From Clostridiales bacterium (GTDB lineage: Bacteria; Bacillota; Clostridia; Oscillospirales; Acutalibacteraceae), in the NCBI GenBank assembly GCA_024697575.1, contig JAILFM010000109.1:1-44626 (forward strand): a stretch of DNA of 44,626 nt. The letters run 5' to 3'. Positions 19,661 through 29,383 of the stretch are shown here, in pieces. Every line of letters begins with the position of its first letter. Position 1 is the stretch's first letter. The position numbers and the translations under genes were made by a program. Under the pieces are notes generated by a model. That model did not search any database, had not been told where the DNA came from, and saw only the letters and a list, made by a program, of their open reading frames with translations.

Positions 19661-20884
19661 ATGAAGATTTTATATTTTGATTGTTCAATGGGCGCTGCAG
19701 GTGATATGTTAACCGCCGCACTGTTTGAATTGATTGATAATAAAGAAGAATTTATTAATAAAGTTAATAATTTAAGTATTCCCGGCGTAACTTTTTGCTT
19801 TGAAAATGCCAAAAAATGCGGTATTACAGGTACTGCTGTAAAAGTGAAGGTTAACAATATCGAAGAAGATGTAAAATTGTTTGATAACAACCATATTCAT
19901 TCTTCCCCAATACATGAAGAAGAGCACCACCATCATCACCATCACAGCAGCCTTGATTATATTAACCATATTGTGAGTAGTTTATCGTTAACAGAGAAGG
20001 TAAAAAATGATATTTCAGCTGTTTTTACGATTTTAGCCGACGCCGAAAGCAAAGTTCACGGACAGCCGATTGAAGAGATTCATTTTCATGAAGTGGGTTC
20101 CATGGACGCGATTGCGGATATTACTGCTGTTTGTATGCTGATAAATGAAATATCACCCGACAGAATTTTATCTTCACCGATTAATGTCGGGTCCGGCTTT
20201 GTAAAATGCGCTCACGGAATTCTACCGGTTCCCGCTCCCGCAACCGCAAACATTCTTAACGGAGTACCTGTCTATACAGCTATGATAAAAAGCGAACTGT
20301 GTACGCCTACTGGTGCGGCGCTTTTAAAATATTTCGTTTCTGAATTTTGCGATATGCCGGTTTTAGAAATAAAAAAAACCGGTTACGGCATGGGTTCAAA
20401 AGAATTTGAAGTTGCAAACATTTTAAGAGCGCACCTTTGTGATTATGGTAATTGCAGAGACAGAGTGGCAGAGCTTAAATGTAACATCGATGATATGACC
20501 GGCGAAGAAATCGGTTTTGCTTTTGAGAAAATAATGTCAGGCGGAGCATTAGATGTGTTTTTAACAACTGTTCAAATGAAAAAAATGCGCCCGGGTATTT
20601 TATTGACAGTGATATGCCTTGAAAAAGATGTTTCCCAAATTACAAATCTGATCTTTAAATATACAAATACCATAGGTATACGCGAATCTGTTTGCAATCG
20701 AAGCGTTTTACAAAGAAAAATAAAACAAGTTGATACAAATTTCGGAAAAGTCCATAAAAAGATATCTGAAGGTTATGAAATAAAAAAAGAAAAGTTTGAA
20801 TATGATGATATTTCCGAAATTGCAAATAACAATAATACAAGCATTGACGATATAAAAAATAATATATTTGAAATAAACCAATAA
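19661..20884 (+). CDS. larC: LarC, nickel insertion protein
   Basis: YFDCSMGAAGDMLTAAL, His-rich HEEEHHHHHHHSS, CNIDDMTGEEIGFAFEKIM; LarC1 and LarC2 regions in one frame. Confidence 0.95.
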   Translation: MKILYFDCSMGAAGDMLTAALFELIDNKEEFINKVNNLSIPGVTFCFENAKKCGITGTAVKVKVNNIEEDVKLFDNNHIHSSPIHEEEHHHHHHHSSLDYINHIVSSLSLTEKVKNDISAVFTILADAESKVHGQPIEEIHFHEVGSMDAIADITAVCMLINEISPDRILSSPINVGSGFVKCAHGILPVPAPATANILNGVPVYTAMIKSELCTPTGAALLKYFVSEFCDMPVLEIKKTGYGMGSKEFEVANILRAHLCDYGNCRDRVAELKCNIDDMTGEEIGFAFEKIMSGGALDVFLTTVQMKKMRPGILLTVICLEKDVSQITNLIFKYTNTIGIRESVCNRSVLQRKIKQVDTNFGKVHKKISEGYEIKKEKFEYDDISEIANNNNTSIDDIKNNIFEINQ

Positions 20885-20929
20885 CAATATTTTGTAACAA
20901 TTTTATTACCTGCTTTTCGGAGAATTTTG

Positions 20930-22180
20930 ATGAAAAAAATCAGAGATTATAATTTGGTGATTGTCAGTCAAAAAGGCGAAAGATGGCTTTCAAGCGGTCA
21001 TCCGTGGGTTTATTCGTCGGATGTAGTCAATGTTAAAAATATTACCGGTAATGAAACGGAAAACGGTGACATTGTTGATGTTGTTTCTCAAAAGGGCAAA
21101 TATATCGGAACGGGTTTTTACAATAAAATAAGTAAAATTGCCGTAAGAATTATTTCGACAAATGCAAATGATACCTTTAATTCTTCTTTCTGGCGCCGTC
21201 GTGTTAATTATGCTGTTGAATACAGGTTGTCCGTTATGCCGCATGACAATATAGATGCTTTCCGCGTAATCTTCGGAGAATCCGACGGTTTTCCCGGTCT
21301 TACGGTAGACTTGTTTCATAATATTTTGTCGGTTCAGTCTCTTTCATATGGAATTGAAAAGAATAAAGACATTATCTATCCGATAATTATTGAGACCCTT
21401 GAAGAAAAAGGGTTTGAGATTTCCGGTTTATATGAGCGTAATGACGTTGCAATCAGAGAACTTGAAGGGTTGAGAGAATATAAAGGTTGGTATAATTTTT
21501 CAAATAAAAGAAATCAGGCTGAACCTAAAGTTGAAATTACAGAAAACGGAATAAAATATCTTGTTGATATTGAAAACGGTCAAAAAACAGGGTTCTTTCT
21601 CGATCAGAAATTTAACAGACTGTCGGTTGCAAAAATTGCCAAAGGTAAAAAAGTTCTTGACTGCTTTACACATACCGGCTCTTTTGCCTTAAATGCCGCT
21701 TTCGGCGGCGCTGAACATGTAACTGCGGTTGATGTTTCAAAGTCAGCTCTTGATATGGCAAAGCATAACGCTCAGCTTAACGGTCTAAGTGATAAAATTG
21801 AATTTATTAAGGCGGATGTATTTGATTTTCTGCCTGCTTTGATTGATAAAGGCGGACATCCATTTGATTTTATTATACTCGATCCTCCGGCGTTCACAAA
21901 GTCAAGAAAAACAGCGTTTAATGCTGAAAAGGGTTATAAAGAAATAAACTACAGGGCTATGAAGCTTTTACCGCTTGGCGGCTATCTGGCTACTGCTTCG
22001 TGCAGTCATTTCATGCCACACGCTCGGTTTGAAAAAATGCTGATTTCAGCCGCTTCGGATGCCAAAGTTAAACTTAAACAAATCGAGGTAAAGCAACAGG
22101 GGACAGACCACCCTGTAATGTGGAATGTCCCCGAAACGGATTATCTTAAGTTTTATATTTTTCAAATAGTTGATTTTTAA
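20930..22180 (+). CDS. rlmI: Class I rRNA large subunit methyltransferase (RlmI-like)
   Basis: PUA-like N-terminus (GHPWVYSSDV), NGQKTGFFLDQKFNR, VLDCFTHTGSFAL, LDPPAFTKSR. Confidence 0.9.
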   Translation: MKKIRDYNLVIVSQKGERWLSSGHPWVYSSDVVNVKNITGNETENGDIVDVVSQKGKYIGTGFYNKISKIAVRIISTNANDTFNSSFWRRRVNYAVEYRLSVMPHDNIDAFRVIFGESDGFPGLTVDLFHNILSVQSLSYGIEKNKDIIYPIIIETLEEKGFEISGLYERNDVAIRELEGLREYKGWYNFSNKRNQAEPKVEITENGIKYLVDIENGQKTGFFLDQKFNRLSVAKIAKGKKVLDCFTHTGSFALNAAFGGAEHVTAVDVSKSALDMAKHNAQLNGLSDKIEFIKADVFDFLPALIDKGGHPFDFIILDPPAFTKSRKTAFNAEKGYKEINYRAMKLLPLGGYLATASCSHFMPHARFEKMLISAASDAKVKLKQIEVKQQGTDHPVMWNVPETDYLKFYIFQIVDF

Positions 22181-22189
22181 ATCAAGAAT

Positions 22190-23617
22190 TCAATTGCTTT
22201 CATTCAAGATAGATTTTTCTTTTTTGATTTTTTCGGAAATTTTAAGAGTTATATTGTCCATATATTCGCCTACAAGTTTATACTTTTTGCAGAAAACAAT
22301 CAGTGAACCGATTATGAAAAGGGGAGGAATGACATACATCATTGCAGATACCGCGCTGTGAACCTGCGCGCTGTTTCCTGAGTGCATATCGCCTACATAA
22401 CCTGTTATCCATAACAGAGCATAAAGCGATATTGTCTGCATTGTATATGCCATCTTTTGAAGAAACCCCTTCATTGAAAAAGTGACGCTTTCGTTTCTGC
22501 CGCCTGTTTTGATTTCTCCGTAGTCAACAATATCACTCAAAAATACTGTCTGGCTTACGAACATTACCGCGCTTCCAAGAGAAACAAAAGTATAAGCAAT
22601 ATTCAGCAAAGTGTATTGCCTGAGCATACCGGAAATACCCATAAAAACAAATCCGATCACTTCAACCGTTAGTGCAATAATATATCTTTTTCTCTTATCG
22701 AACCATTTTTCAAGTAAAAGAACTGCCGGCAGACCGATTATTGAGCCCACCGCTCCGAAAAGCCCGAATGTTGACTGCATTTTAACATTGCCGACAACAA
22801 CATCAAAAAAGTAAGATCCCGCAGCCGCCGCAAGGTACCATCCGGTATTTGACAGCATTGCAAAAATCATAAAAATCATCAATTGATCATTGGATTTAAT
22901 GATTTTTATAGAATTTGAAAATGAAAATTTTTCGCTTTGAGGCGCTGACAAACGCTTGTTTTCCTTTGTTACGCTAACGCATAATAAAGCAAAAACAATC
23001 AGGAAAAATGAACATGAAATTGATGTTATTCTGAAGGAGTTGCTGTCATAAACCTTGTTGTTGCCGTCATATGTAATACTTACCGCTGTCATGAGAATCG
23101 GTCCTATTATTTGAATTATGCCTTGACCAATTCCGGAAAATGCTCTCGTAATAGTAGCGACAAGGTTTCTTTCTTTTGGGTCGCTCGTAAAAGAGGGCAC
23201 CATTGACCAATACGGAATATCGGCAACGGTATTCGTCATACCCCAAAGCACATACATAATTGCGATATAGACATATAAGCCCACACCCTGCAGACCGAAG
23301 ATATTATTAAATAAAAGTGAAAGAACTATACCGTTTAAACACGCGCCCAGTAAAATCCACGGTCTGTATTTCCCCATTTTATGGTTTGAACGGTCGACTA
23401 TGGAACCCATTATCGGGTCGTTAATGCCGTCCCAAACTCTGGAAAACGCAGTCAAAAAAAGCAGAAATGCGCTGTGAAGCATCAAAACATCAGTTAAGTA
23501 TTTGTTAAGATACTGATTAAACATCCCATAACTTAAATCAAGACCGATAGCGCCTAATCCGTAGCCTAAATACCTTGGTATATTGTTTTTTGATTTATTT
23601 TCATCTTTTTTTGACAA
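22190..23617 (-). CDS. MFS/GPH-family sugar transporter
   Basis: YGLGAIGLDLSYGMFNQYLNKYLTDVL, RVWDGINDPIMGSIVDRSNHKMGKYRPWIL; TTG start. Confidence 0.9.
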   Translation of the reverse strand: MSKKDENKSKNNIPRYLGYGLGAIGLDLSYGMFNQYLNKYLTDVLMLHSAFLLFLTAFSRVWDGINDPIMGSIVDRSNHKMGKYRPWILLGACLNGIVLSLLFNNIFGLQGVGLYVYIAIMYVLWGMTNTVADIPYWSMVPSFTSDPKERNLVATITRAFSGIGQGIIQIIGPILMTAVSITYDGNNKVYDSNSFRITSISCSFFLIVFALLCVSVTKENKRLSAPQSEKFSFSNSIKIIKSNDQLMIFMIFAMLSNTGWYLAAAAGSYFFDVVVGNVKMQSTFGLFGAVGSIIGLPAVLLLEKWFDKRKRYIIALTVEVIGFVFMGISGMLRQYTLLNIAYTFVSLGSAVMFVSQTVFLSDIVDYGEIKTGGRNESVTFSMKGFLQKMAYTMQTISLYALLWITGYVGDMHSGNSAQVHSAVSAMMYVIPPLFIIGSLIVFCKKYKLVGEYMDNITLKISEKIKKEKSILNESN

Positions 23618-23706
23618 AAGTAATCAACTCCAATACGGTTATTTACCTGCTGAGTTTAACATAAATAATATTATTTTTCAATACTTACAGTTTTGAGGAT
23701 TTTCCG

Positions 23707-25128
23707 ATGAAAAAAACACCTGATTATGTAAAGAATGCAGCTTCTGTTGTTCCGAGTGAAAGACAGATAAAATGGCAACAGACAGAGTTTTACGCTTTTG
23801 TACATTTTGGAATGAATACTTTTACTGATTCCGAGTGGGGCAGCGGTAACGAATCTCCTTCACTATTTAACCCTTCAAAGCTTGACTGCAGACAGTGGGC
23901 GAAGCTGTTTATGTTAAGCGGAATGAAAGCGATGATATTGACAGCTAAACATCATGATGGATTTTGTTTATGGCCGAGTGAATATACAGATCACAGTGTA
24001 AAATCTTCTCCATGGCGTAACGGACGAGGAGATGTTGTTGCAGACTGCGCTGCGGCATGCAAGGAATTTGGACTTAAATTCGGCATTTATGTTTCTCCAT
24101 GGGACCGCCATGAGGAATCATACGGTTCAGGTAAGGATTATGACGATTATTTTGTTAATCAACTGACTGAACTTTGTTCAGATTACGGTGAGCTGTTTTG
24201 TGTTTGGTTTGACGGCGCATGCGGTGAAGGCAAAGACGGAAAAAAGCAGAATTATGATTGGCTGAGGTATTATGATGTTATTCGCTCTCTTCAGCCAAAC
24301 GCAACAATTAACATTTGCGGTCCGGATGTAAGATGGTGCGGCAATGAAGTCGGCGTTTGCCGTAAGAGCGAGTGGAGCGTTGTGCCGTATTATTATTCAG
24401 ATTTCGAATTAATAAAAAAAGAAAATCAGATAAAATCATTCCATATTCCTAAAAATACCAGTAAAATGGCTCTTGATATAGGCAGCAGAAAAAGGATTAA
24501 AAAATGTCCGGAACTGATTTGGTATCCGGCTGAAGTGGATGTTTCCGTTCGTAAAGGATGGTTTTATCATGAATCAGATAAGTACTCTGTTAAACCATTG
24601 AACAAAATAATGGATATCTATTATAATTCGGTTGGATCCAACGCTTGTTTGCTTTTAAATGTTCCGCCAAACAAGGAAGGGAAAATCAGCTCTGAAGATA
24701 CCGATCTTCTGCTTTCAGTCGGAGCTCAGCTTGACATTGAATTTAATGAAAATCTAGCGCTTGGCTCAACTTTAACATGTGATAGGTGTCTCGATAAAGA
24801 GCATGATTCTCAAAACATTATTGATAATCCCGGTGATAATTACTGGCATTCGGGATATGATCCGGACGGCAGCACACTTTTACTTGACCTTGGCGATGAA
24901 TATGATATTGATAAAATTGTATTAGGCGAACATATCAGAAGTGGTCAGCAAATAGAAAGGTTTACCCTTTATGTCAAAACCGGAAACAAATGGAATAAGC
25001 TGTATAATGGTACAGTAATCGGCTATAAGAAGATTATAAGATTTAAGGAAGTCAGAGCAAGATATTTTAAACTTGTAATTAATAAATCAAGATGTTTCGC
25101 AACACTTGAAAAATTTGAGGCGTATTAA
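23707..25128 (+). CDS. GH29 alpha-L-fucosidase with C-terminal discoidin/CBM32-like domain
   Basis: FYAFVHFGMNTFTDSEWG, LTAKHHDGFCLWPSEYTDHSV, FCVWFDGACGEG; no signal peptide. Confidence 0.92.
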   Translation: MKKTPDYVKNAASVVPSERQIKWQQTEFYAFVHFGMNTFTDSEWGSGNESPSLFNPSKLDCRQWAKLFMLSGMKAMILTAKHHDGFCLWPSEYTDHSVKSSPWRNGRGDVVADCAAACKEFGLKFGIYVSPWDRHEESYGSGKDYDDYFVNQLTELCSDYGELFCVWFDGACGEGKDGKKQNYDWLRYYDVIRSLQPNATINICGPDVRWCGNEVGVCRKSEWSVVPYYYSDFELIKKENQIKSFHIPKNTSKMALDIGSRKRIKKCPELIWYPAEVDVSVRKGWFYHESDKYSVKPLNKIMDIYYNSVGSNACLLLNVPPNKEGKISSEDTDLLLSVGAQLDIEFNENLALGSTLTCDRCLDKEHDSQNIIDNPGDNYWHSGYDPDGSTLLLDLGDEYDIDKIVLGEHIRSGQQIERFTLYVKTGNKWNKLYNGTVIGYKKIIRFKEVRARYFKLVINKSRCFATLEKFEAY

Positions 25129-25472
25129 TGAATATACAAATTTTCGGCACAAACAAGTGCTTTGACACTAAAAAGGCTCAGCGATACTTTAAAGAGCGTA
25201 ACATTAAATTTCAATATGTTGATTTAACTCAAAAGAGTTTGAGCAGAGGTGAACTTGACTCTGTCAGAAAATCTACCGGTTTATCAATTGAAGAAATTTT
25301 GAATGAAAAATCAAAGGATTACGAGAAAAGCTTTATTAAATATATTGCGGGCGAAGAAGCTAAGATTGAAAAAATCCTTGAAAACGGCACTTTACTTAAG
25401 ACACCGATAGTCCGTAACGGAAAACAGGCTACGGTTGGTTATTCACCGGAAGTCTGGAAAACCTGGGAATAA
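25128..25472 (+). CDS. ArsC/Spx-family thioredoxin-fold protein
   Basis: IFGTNKCFDTKKAQRYFKERNIKFQYVDL..TPIVRNGKQATVGY; overlaps the fucosidase stop (TAATG). Confidence 0.85.
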   Translation: MNIQIFGTNKCFDTKKAQRYFKERNIKFQYVDLTQKSLSRGELDSVRKSTGLSIEEILNEKSKDYEKSFIKYIAGEEAKIEKILENGTLLKTPIVRNGKQATVGYSPEVWKTWE

Positions 25473-25493
25473 ACAGGAGTATAATTATCAAGA

Positions 25494-25516
25494 CGGCCCG
25501 GAATTAATCCGAGCCG
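25494..25516. terminator. Hairpin between convergent genes
   Basis: CGGCCCGGA-ATTAA-TCCGAGCCG, one mismatch; no clear T-tract. Confidence 0.4.
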
Positions 25517-25524
25517 CCGATTAT

Positions 25525-26238
25525 TTATGATTTTGATTTCATTTTTTTAAAATCATCATACCATAAATCTCTATGAATAATCATAGCAGAAATAATGCTG
25601 ATTACAATTGTAATAAACATCAGAATGCCAACTTGCATCTTTGGCGCAAAAATCAGAATAATGCAGCCGCCTATCATAGGTGCAATTGCAATTTTCCAGT
25701 GTTTTATAAAATAACCTGCGCCGAGTGCACCGAAAAGCGCGGGCAAAACATTTTCAAATGCGCTTTTGAAAACTGAACCTTCAGCTGTTATCTTCGGCAG
25801 AACGGGAGCGAAAAGAAGAACACCGGCCGCAATTACAACCGTAGTTGTTATTGCGGAGACTGCAATTGATATTGTTGAAATAACTTCGCCTTCTTCTGTG
25901 TTAGGCTTAACTTTTGCCCCTTCCATTGCATTTAAACCGCATGGAAGCTTAAGGTTTGAAATATTGCCCGTAATAAAACTGAGATATGTTCCTCCCGCGC
26001 CGAGCATGGGAACATATGTTGCAATTTCTACAAATGCCGTCACCCAATACAGCGGAATAAGAACTGCCAAGGTTTTTGCGAGTGCATTAAGATCCGGCCA
26101 GGCTTTTAATACTATCGACATTACAACCGGAATTGCGCACATAGCGATCAATGATGCGTAATTCCAAATTGCGCCCCATTTGTGGACTTTTTTAAAATAT
26201 TCACTGTTCATATATTTACCTCCACACAATTGCAGCAA
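25525..26238 (-). CDS. Polytopic membrane protein, partner of the DUF5058-type protein
   Basis: Multiple hydrophobic segments; GAGGTYLSFITGNISNLKLPCGLNAMEGAKV; start overlaps the upstream gene's stop. Confidence 0.65.
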   Translation of the reverse strand: MLQLCGGKYMNSEYFKKVHKWGAIWNYASLIAMCAIPVVMSIVLKAWPDLNALAKTLAVLIPLYWVTAFVEIATYVPMLGAGGTYLSFITGNISNLKLPCGLNAMEGAKVKPNTEEGEVISTISIAVSAITTTVVIAAGVLLFAPVLPKITAEGSVFKSAFENVLPALFGALGAGYFIKHWKIAIAPMIGGCIILIFAPKMQVGILMFITIVISIISAMIIHRDLWYDDFKKMKSKS

Positions 26239-26989
26239 TGTCAGGAAGGAAATGAGTCAATATCATTGCACTTCCCATACCGATAAACATGCTAAGCGGC
26301 ATTGTAAAAGGTTCTATTTTTGAAAGTTTGAATTTAATGCATATTTTTGTAAGAATTATCATTGCAACAACTGATACAATGAGAACCGTTACACTCAAAA
26401 CGCCTGCGTCTGTCCGTCCATCGGACGATAAGCCTGCAATTGAACGCGACAAAAAAGCTGAAATAATTCCGATAAAAGCAGCTGCTGAGATTATATCTCC
26501 GATTTTAGAAGACTTTTCGCTTTTGCTGATAGCTCCGCCGATTGTTTTCTGAAGCTTCTTGACCGCAAACGGTAACAGTAACAGTGGAAAAATAGCTCCT
26601 ATGTTCATAGCCCATGCTACCGTTGTAAAACTGACCGGGTCAGTTACTTCGCTGTTTATAGTGCCTCCTAATGCAGAAAGAGCATTTTCAGCGGCTACCG
26701 TTTCATATGCAAGGTTTCCGATAACGGTAAGGCGTATCCAGGGCAAAACAATTCCGAGCGAGTTTGCAAGAACAATAACCGTAACAAGGATTGAAATCGC
26801 CGGTGCAAATGTAAATAGAGCGCTTGAAAATATTGTATTTTTCATACTCTCTTTACTTATTCCGATTTCTTTGCCGTGCTTCCAGCTTTTAACAATAAAA
26901 AATACAGATTGAATAACGATAAACACAACAATGAATATAGCCATAGCATACATCCATTTGCTTTCTTTAAAGTCTATTGTAATTCCCAC
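26216..26989 (-). CDS. DUF5058-like membrane protein
   Basis: SKWMYAMAIFIVVFIVIQSVFFIVKSWKHGKEIG, LFTFAPAISILVTVIVLANSLGIVLPWIRLTVIG; true start uncertain. Confidence 0.7.
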   Translation of the reverse strand: MGITIDFKESKWMYAMAIFIVVFIVIQSVFFIVKSWKHGKEIGISKESMKNTIFSSALFTFAPAISILVTVIVLANSLGIVLPWIRLTVIGNLAYETVAAENALSALGGTINSEVTDPVSFTTVAWAMNIGAIFPLLLLPFAVKKLQKTIGGAISKSEKSSKIGDIISAAAFIGIISAFLSRSIAGLSSDGRTDAGVLSVTVLIVSVVAMIILTKICIKFKLSKIEPFTMPLSMFIGMGSAMILTHFLPDIAAIVWR

Positions 26990-27007
26990 CTTTCAATAAT
27001 ACTTGAA

Positions 27008-27769
27008 TTATTTTTTGAGTTCAATTTCGCTGACAACGGCATAGTGGTCTGAATAAAACTGATTGTCAATTTTTTCGTTAATAACCTTAAAGGTTAGCGG
27101 GTCAACTGTTGCTTTGTCAACAAAAATAAAGTCTATTATAGTTTGAACTTTTTCCGGTTCAAAAGCGTGGAATGTGTAGCAATCATCAGTTATAGGTGCC
27201 ATGGTTCTTGCGTCACCAAGGTTTGCGCTTATCATCGTTTTATAACACTGAGAACCTTGTTCAACATTAAAGTCACCTGTGCATACCACGGGAACACCGC
27301 CGAATGAAGCGGCTTTTTCCTGAATCATTTTTGCTCCGTTTATCTGCGCATTTATGCCGATATGATCAAGATGCGTGTTAAAATGAACATAGCTTTCACC
27401 TGTGATTTTATCCGTAAGTTTAACAAATGTTGCTATTCTTATGCATCTGGCATCCCACCCGAGAGAAGGAACATCAGGGGTTTCTGACAGCCAGAAATTA
27501 CCGCTTTCGGAGGCGCTGAATTTATCTTTAAGATAAAAAACAGCTGAAAACTCCCCGTCTTCTTTGCCGTCTTCTCTGCCGACGCCTACATAGTTGTATT
27601 CCGGCAGACCTTTGCAAAGAGCGTTCATCCATTCAATATGAGCTTCCTGAACTCCGAACGAGTCCGGCATTTGATTACGAAGCATCTTGATAACAAGCGG
27701 AATTCTTTTTTCGATGCTGTGCTCTTTATCACCCCAGCAAAGAACATTTGTTGACAAAACTTTGTACAT
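27008..27769 (-). CDS. Endonuclease/exonuclease/phosphatase family protein
   Basis: SFGVQEAHIEWM, FNTHLDHIG, CTGDFNVEQGS, IDFIFVDK, YSDHYAVVSE. Confidence 0.9.
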   Translation of the reverse strand: MYKVLSTNVLCWGDKEHSIEKRIPLVIKMLRNQMPDSFGVQEAHIEWMNALCKGLPEYNYVGVGREDGKEDGEFSAVFYLKDKFSASESGNFWLSETPDVPSLGWDARCIRIATFVKLTDKITGESYVHFNTHLDHIGINAQINGAKMIQEKAASFGGVPVVCTGDFNVEQGSQCYKTMISANLGDARTMAPITDDCYTFHAFEPEKVQTIIDFIFVDKATVDPLTFKVINEKIDNQFYSDHYAVVSEIELKK

Positions 27770-27793
27770 GGTTTTTCCTTTCATAAATAAACT

Positions 27794-29233
27794 TTATCGT
27801 TTATAAACTCTGTTTAATTTTTTGAAAAATTCACCGTCGGCATCTAAAAGCTGTTGTTTGCTTATTCTGTAACCCCAGTTTCCTTTGGCAATTCCGGGCT
27901 TGTTTAACCTGCAGTCAGAGCCGTACATAAGATAGTCCTGAATGGGAATTATTGCAAGATTGCTCACAGATGAAAAAACCTGTCTGATAAGAAGGGGAGA
28001 TGCTTTTCCCCAATCATCACCGTTAAAGTTACAATATTCAAGCATTCTTTTTCTTTCTTCTACACTGCATTCCCAGAGATACCCGAAAATTGTATTGTTA
28101 TCATGTGTTCCGGTGTAACATACGGAATTCTTCACATAATTGTGCGGCATGTGAATACTGTCAGAGTCATCTAAAAACGCAAACTGCAAAATTCTCATCC
28201 CCAGGAAGCCGCTTTCATCTACAAGAGAACGAACTTCATCTGTAATGTCGCCCAAATCCTCCGCAATAAAAAGCTTATCTTCATGCCCTTCTTTTATTGA
28301 ATTGACAAAATCTATACCGGGTCCTTTAATCCATTTACCGTTTTTTGCGGTTTTTTCATTTGAGTCGACTGACCAATAAGATTCAACAGCTCTGAAATGG
28401 TCGATTCTTACACCGTCAAACAGACTCATTGTGTGATTAATCCTGTCTTTCCACCAGGAATATCCGCCTTTTTCCATCTTTTTCCAGTTATATAACGGAT
28501 TGCCCCACAACTGACCGTCCTCAGAAAAATAATCCGGAGGAACACCTGCAACGCTTTGCGGATACCCATCGGAATCTATGTCAAACAATTCGCGATTTTC
28601 CCATACATCGGCGCTGTCGTCATTGACATAAAACGGGATGTCACCGATTATATTTACACCTTTTTTGTTTGCATATTCTTTAACCTTTGCCCACTGTGTA
28701 AAAAACTCATACTGAATAAACTTCCACATATTGAGTGTATCAATATCGGTGACAGTATTATCCGTCCATTTTTGCCACGGGAGAAGGCTGTTTTGTTTTC
28801 GAAGCGTCATAAAGATGCAAAAAGACTCAATGTGAGGATGCTCCGATATGAATTTATCCGCTTTTTCACCACTGCATTTGTAAAATCTTTTCGCTGCTGT
28901 ATTTAACAGATTCAGTCTTTCTTTGCCAAGCCTTTCAAATTCACAGACCCAGGGGGATAACTGTTTTGCTGAGTTCAGTTCATCTTTTGTAATCAGTCCG
29001 TCATCAAAAAGCAGTTCAAGGTCAATAAAATACGGATTGCCTGCAAATGCGGAAAAAGACTTGTATGGGGAATTGTATTCATCAGTTACGGTAAACGGAA
29101 GAACCTGCCAGAGCGAAAACCCCTTATCCTTTATAAAATCAATAAATTCAAAAGCGTTTTTTCCGAAGCTTCCGATTGAATAATCACCGTAAAGTGAAGA
29201 AATATGCATTAATATGCCGCTTTGTCTTTTCAA
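27794..29233 (-). CDS. malQ: 4-alpha-glucanotransferase
   Basis: RQSGILMHISSLYGDYSIGSFGKNAFEFIDF, IGDIPFYVNDDSADVWENRELF, DGVRIDHFRA, IAEDLGDIT, YTGTHDNNT. Confidence 0.97.
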   Translation of the reverse strand: MKRQSGILMHISSLYGDYSIGSFGKNAFEFIDFIKDKGFSLWQVLPFTVTDEYNSPYKSFSAFAGNPYFIDLELLFDDGLITKDELNSAKQLSPWVCEFERLGKERLNLLNTAAKRFYKCSGEKADKFISEHPHIESFCIFMTLRKQNSLLPWQKWTDNTVTDIDTLNMWKFIQYEFFTQWAKVKEYANKKGVNIIGDIPFYVNDDSADVWENRELFDIDSDGYPQSVAGVPPDYFSEDGQLWGNPLYNWKKMEKGGYSWWKDRINHTMSLFDGVRIDHFRAVESYWSVDSNEKTAKNGKWIKGPGIDFVNSIKEGHEDKLFIAEDLGDITDEVRSLVDESGFLGMRILQFAFLDDSDSIHMPHNYVKNSVCYTGTHDNNTIFGYLWECSVEERKRMLEYCNFNGDDWGKASPLLIRQVFSSVSNLAIIPIQDYLMYGSDCRLNKPGIAKGNWGYRISKQQLLDADGEFFKKLNRVYKR

Positions 29234-29255
29234 TTAATCACCTTCAATCTTCAGA

Positions 29256-29284
29256 ATAATAACATAAACAAATGGTAATGTAAA
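29256..29284 (-). promoter_or_regulatory. Promoter for malQ operon
   Basis: On the minus strand TTTACA - 17 nt - TATTAT. Confidence 0.6.
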
Positions 29285-29310
29285 TATTTTTTAAAATATA
29301 CATTTTTATC

Positions 29311-29339
29311 TTAACTTTATCATTTCGGTATGATATAAT
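29311..29339 (+). promoter_or_regulatory. Promoter for gtrA-like gene
   Basis: TTAACT - 17 nt - TATAAT. Confidence 0.6.
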
Positions 29340-29383
29340 TCGCTTAGAGGAGGCGGATACTTTCAATATGTGTCCGAAGATTT

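Noticed and set aside
25573-26912. Plus-strand ORFs of 67-131 aa over the membrane-protein pair
   Set aside because: Antisense to well-supported minus-strand membrane genes; composition mirrors those genes and no ribosome sites are convincing.
27741-27756. GAACATTTGTTG resembling an SOS box
   Set aside because: Lies inside the EEP phosphatase coding sequence and lacks the final C of GAAC-N4-GTTC.
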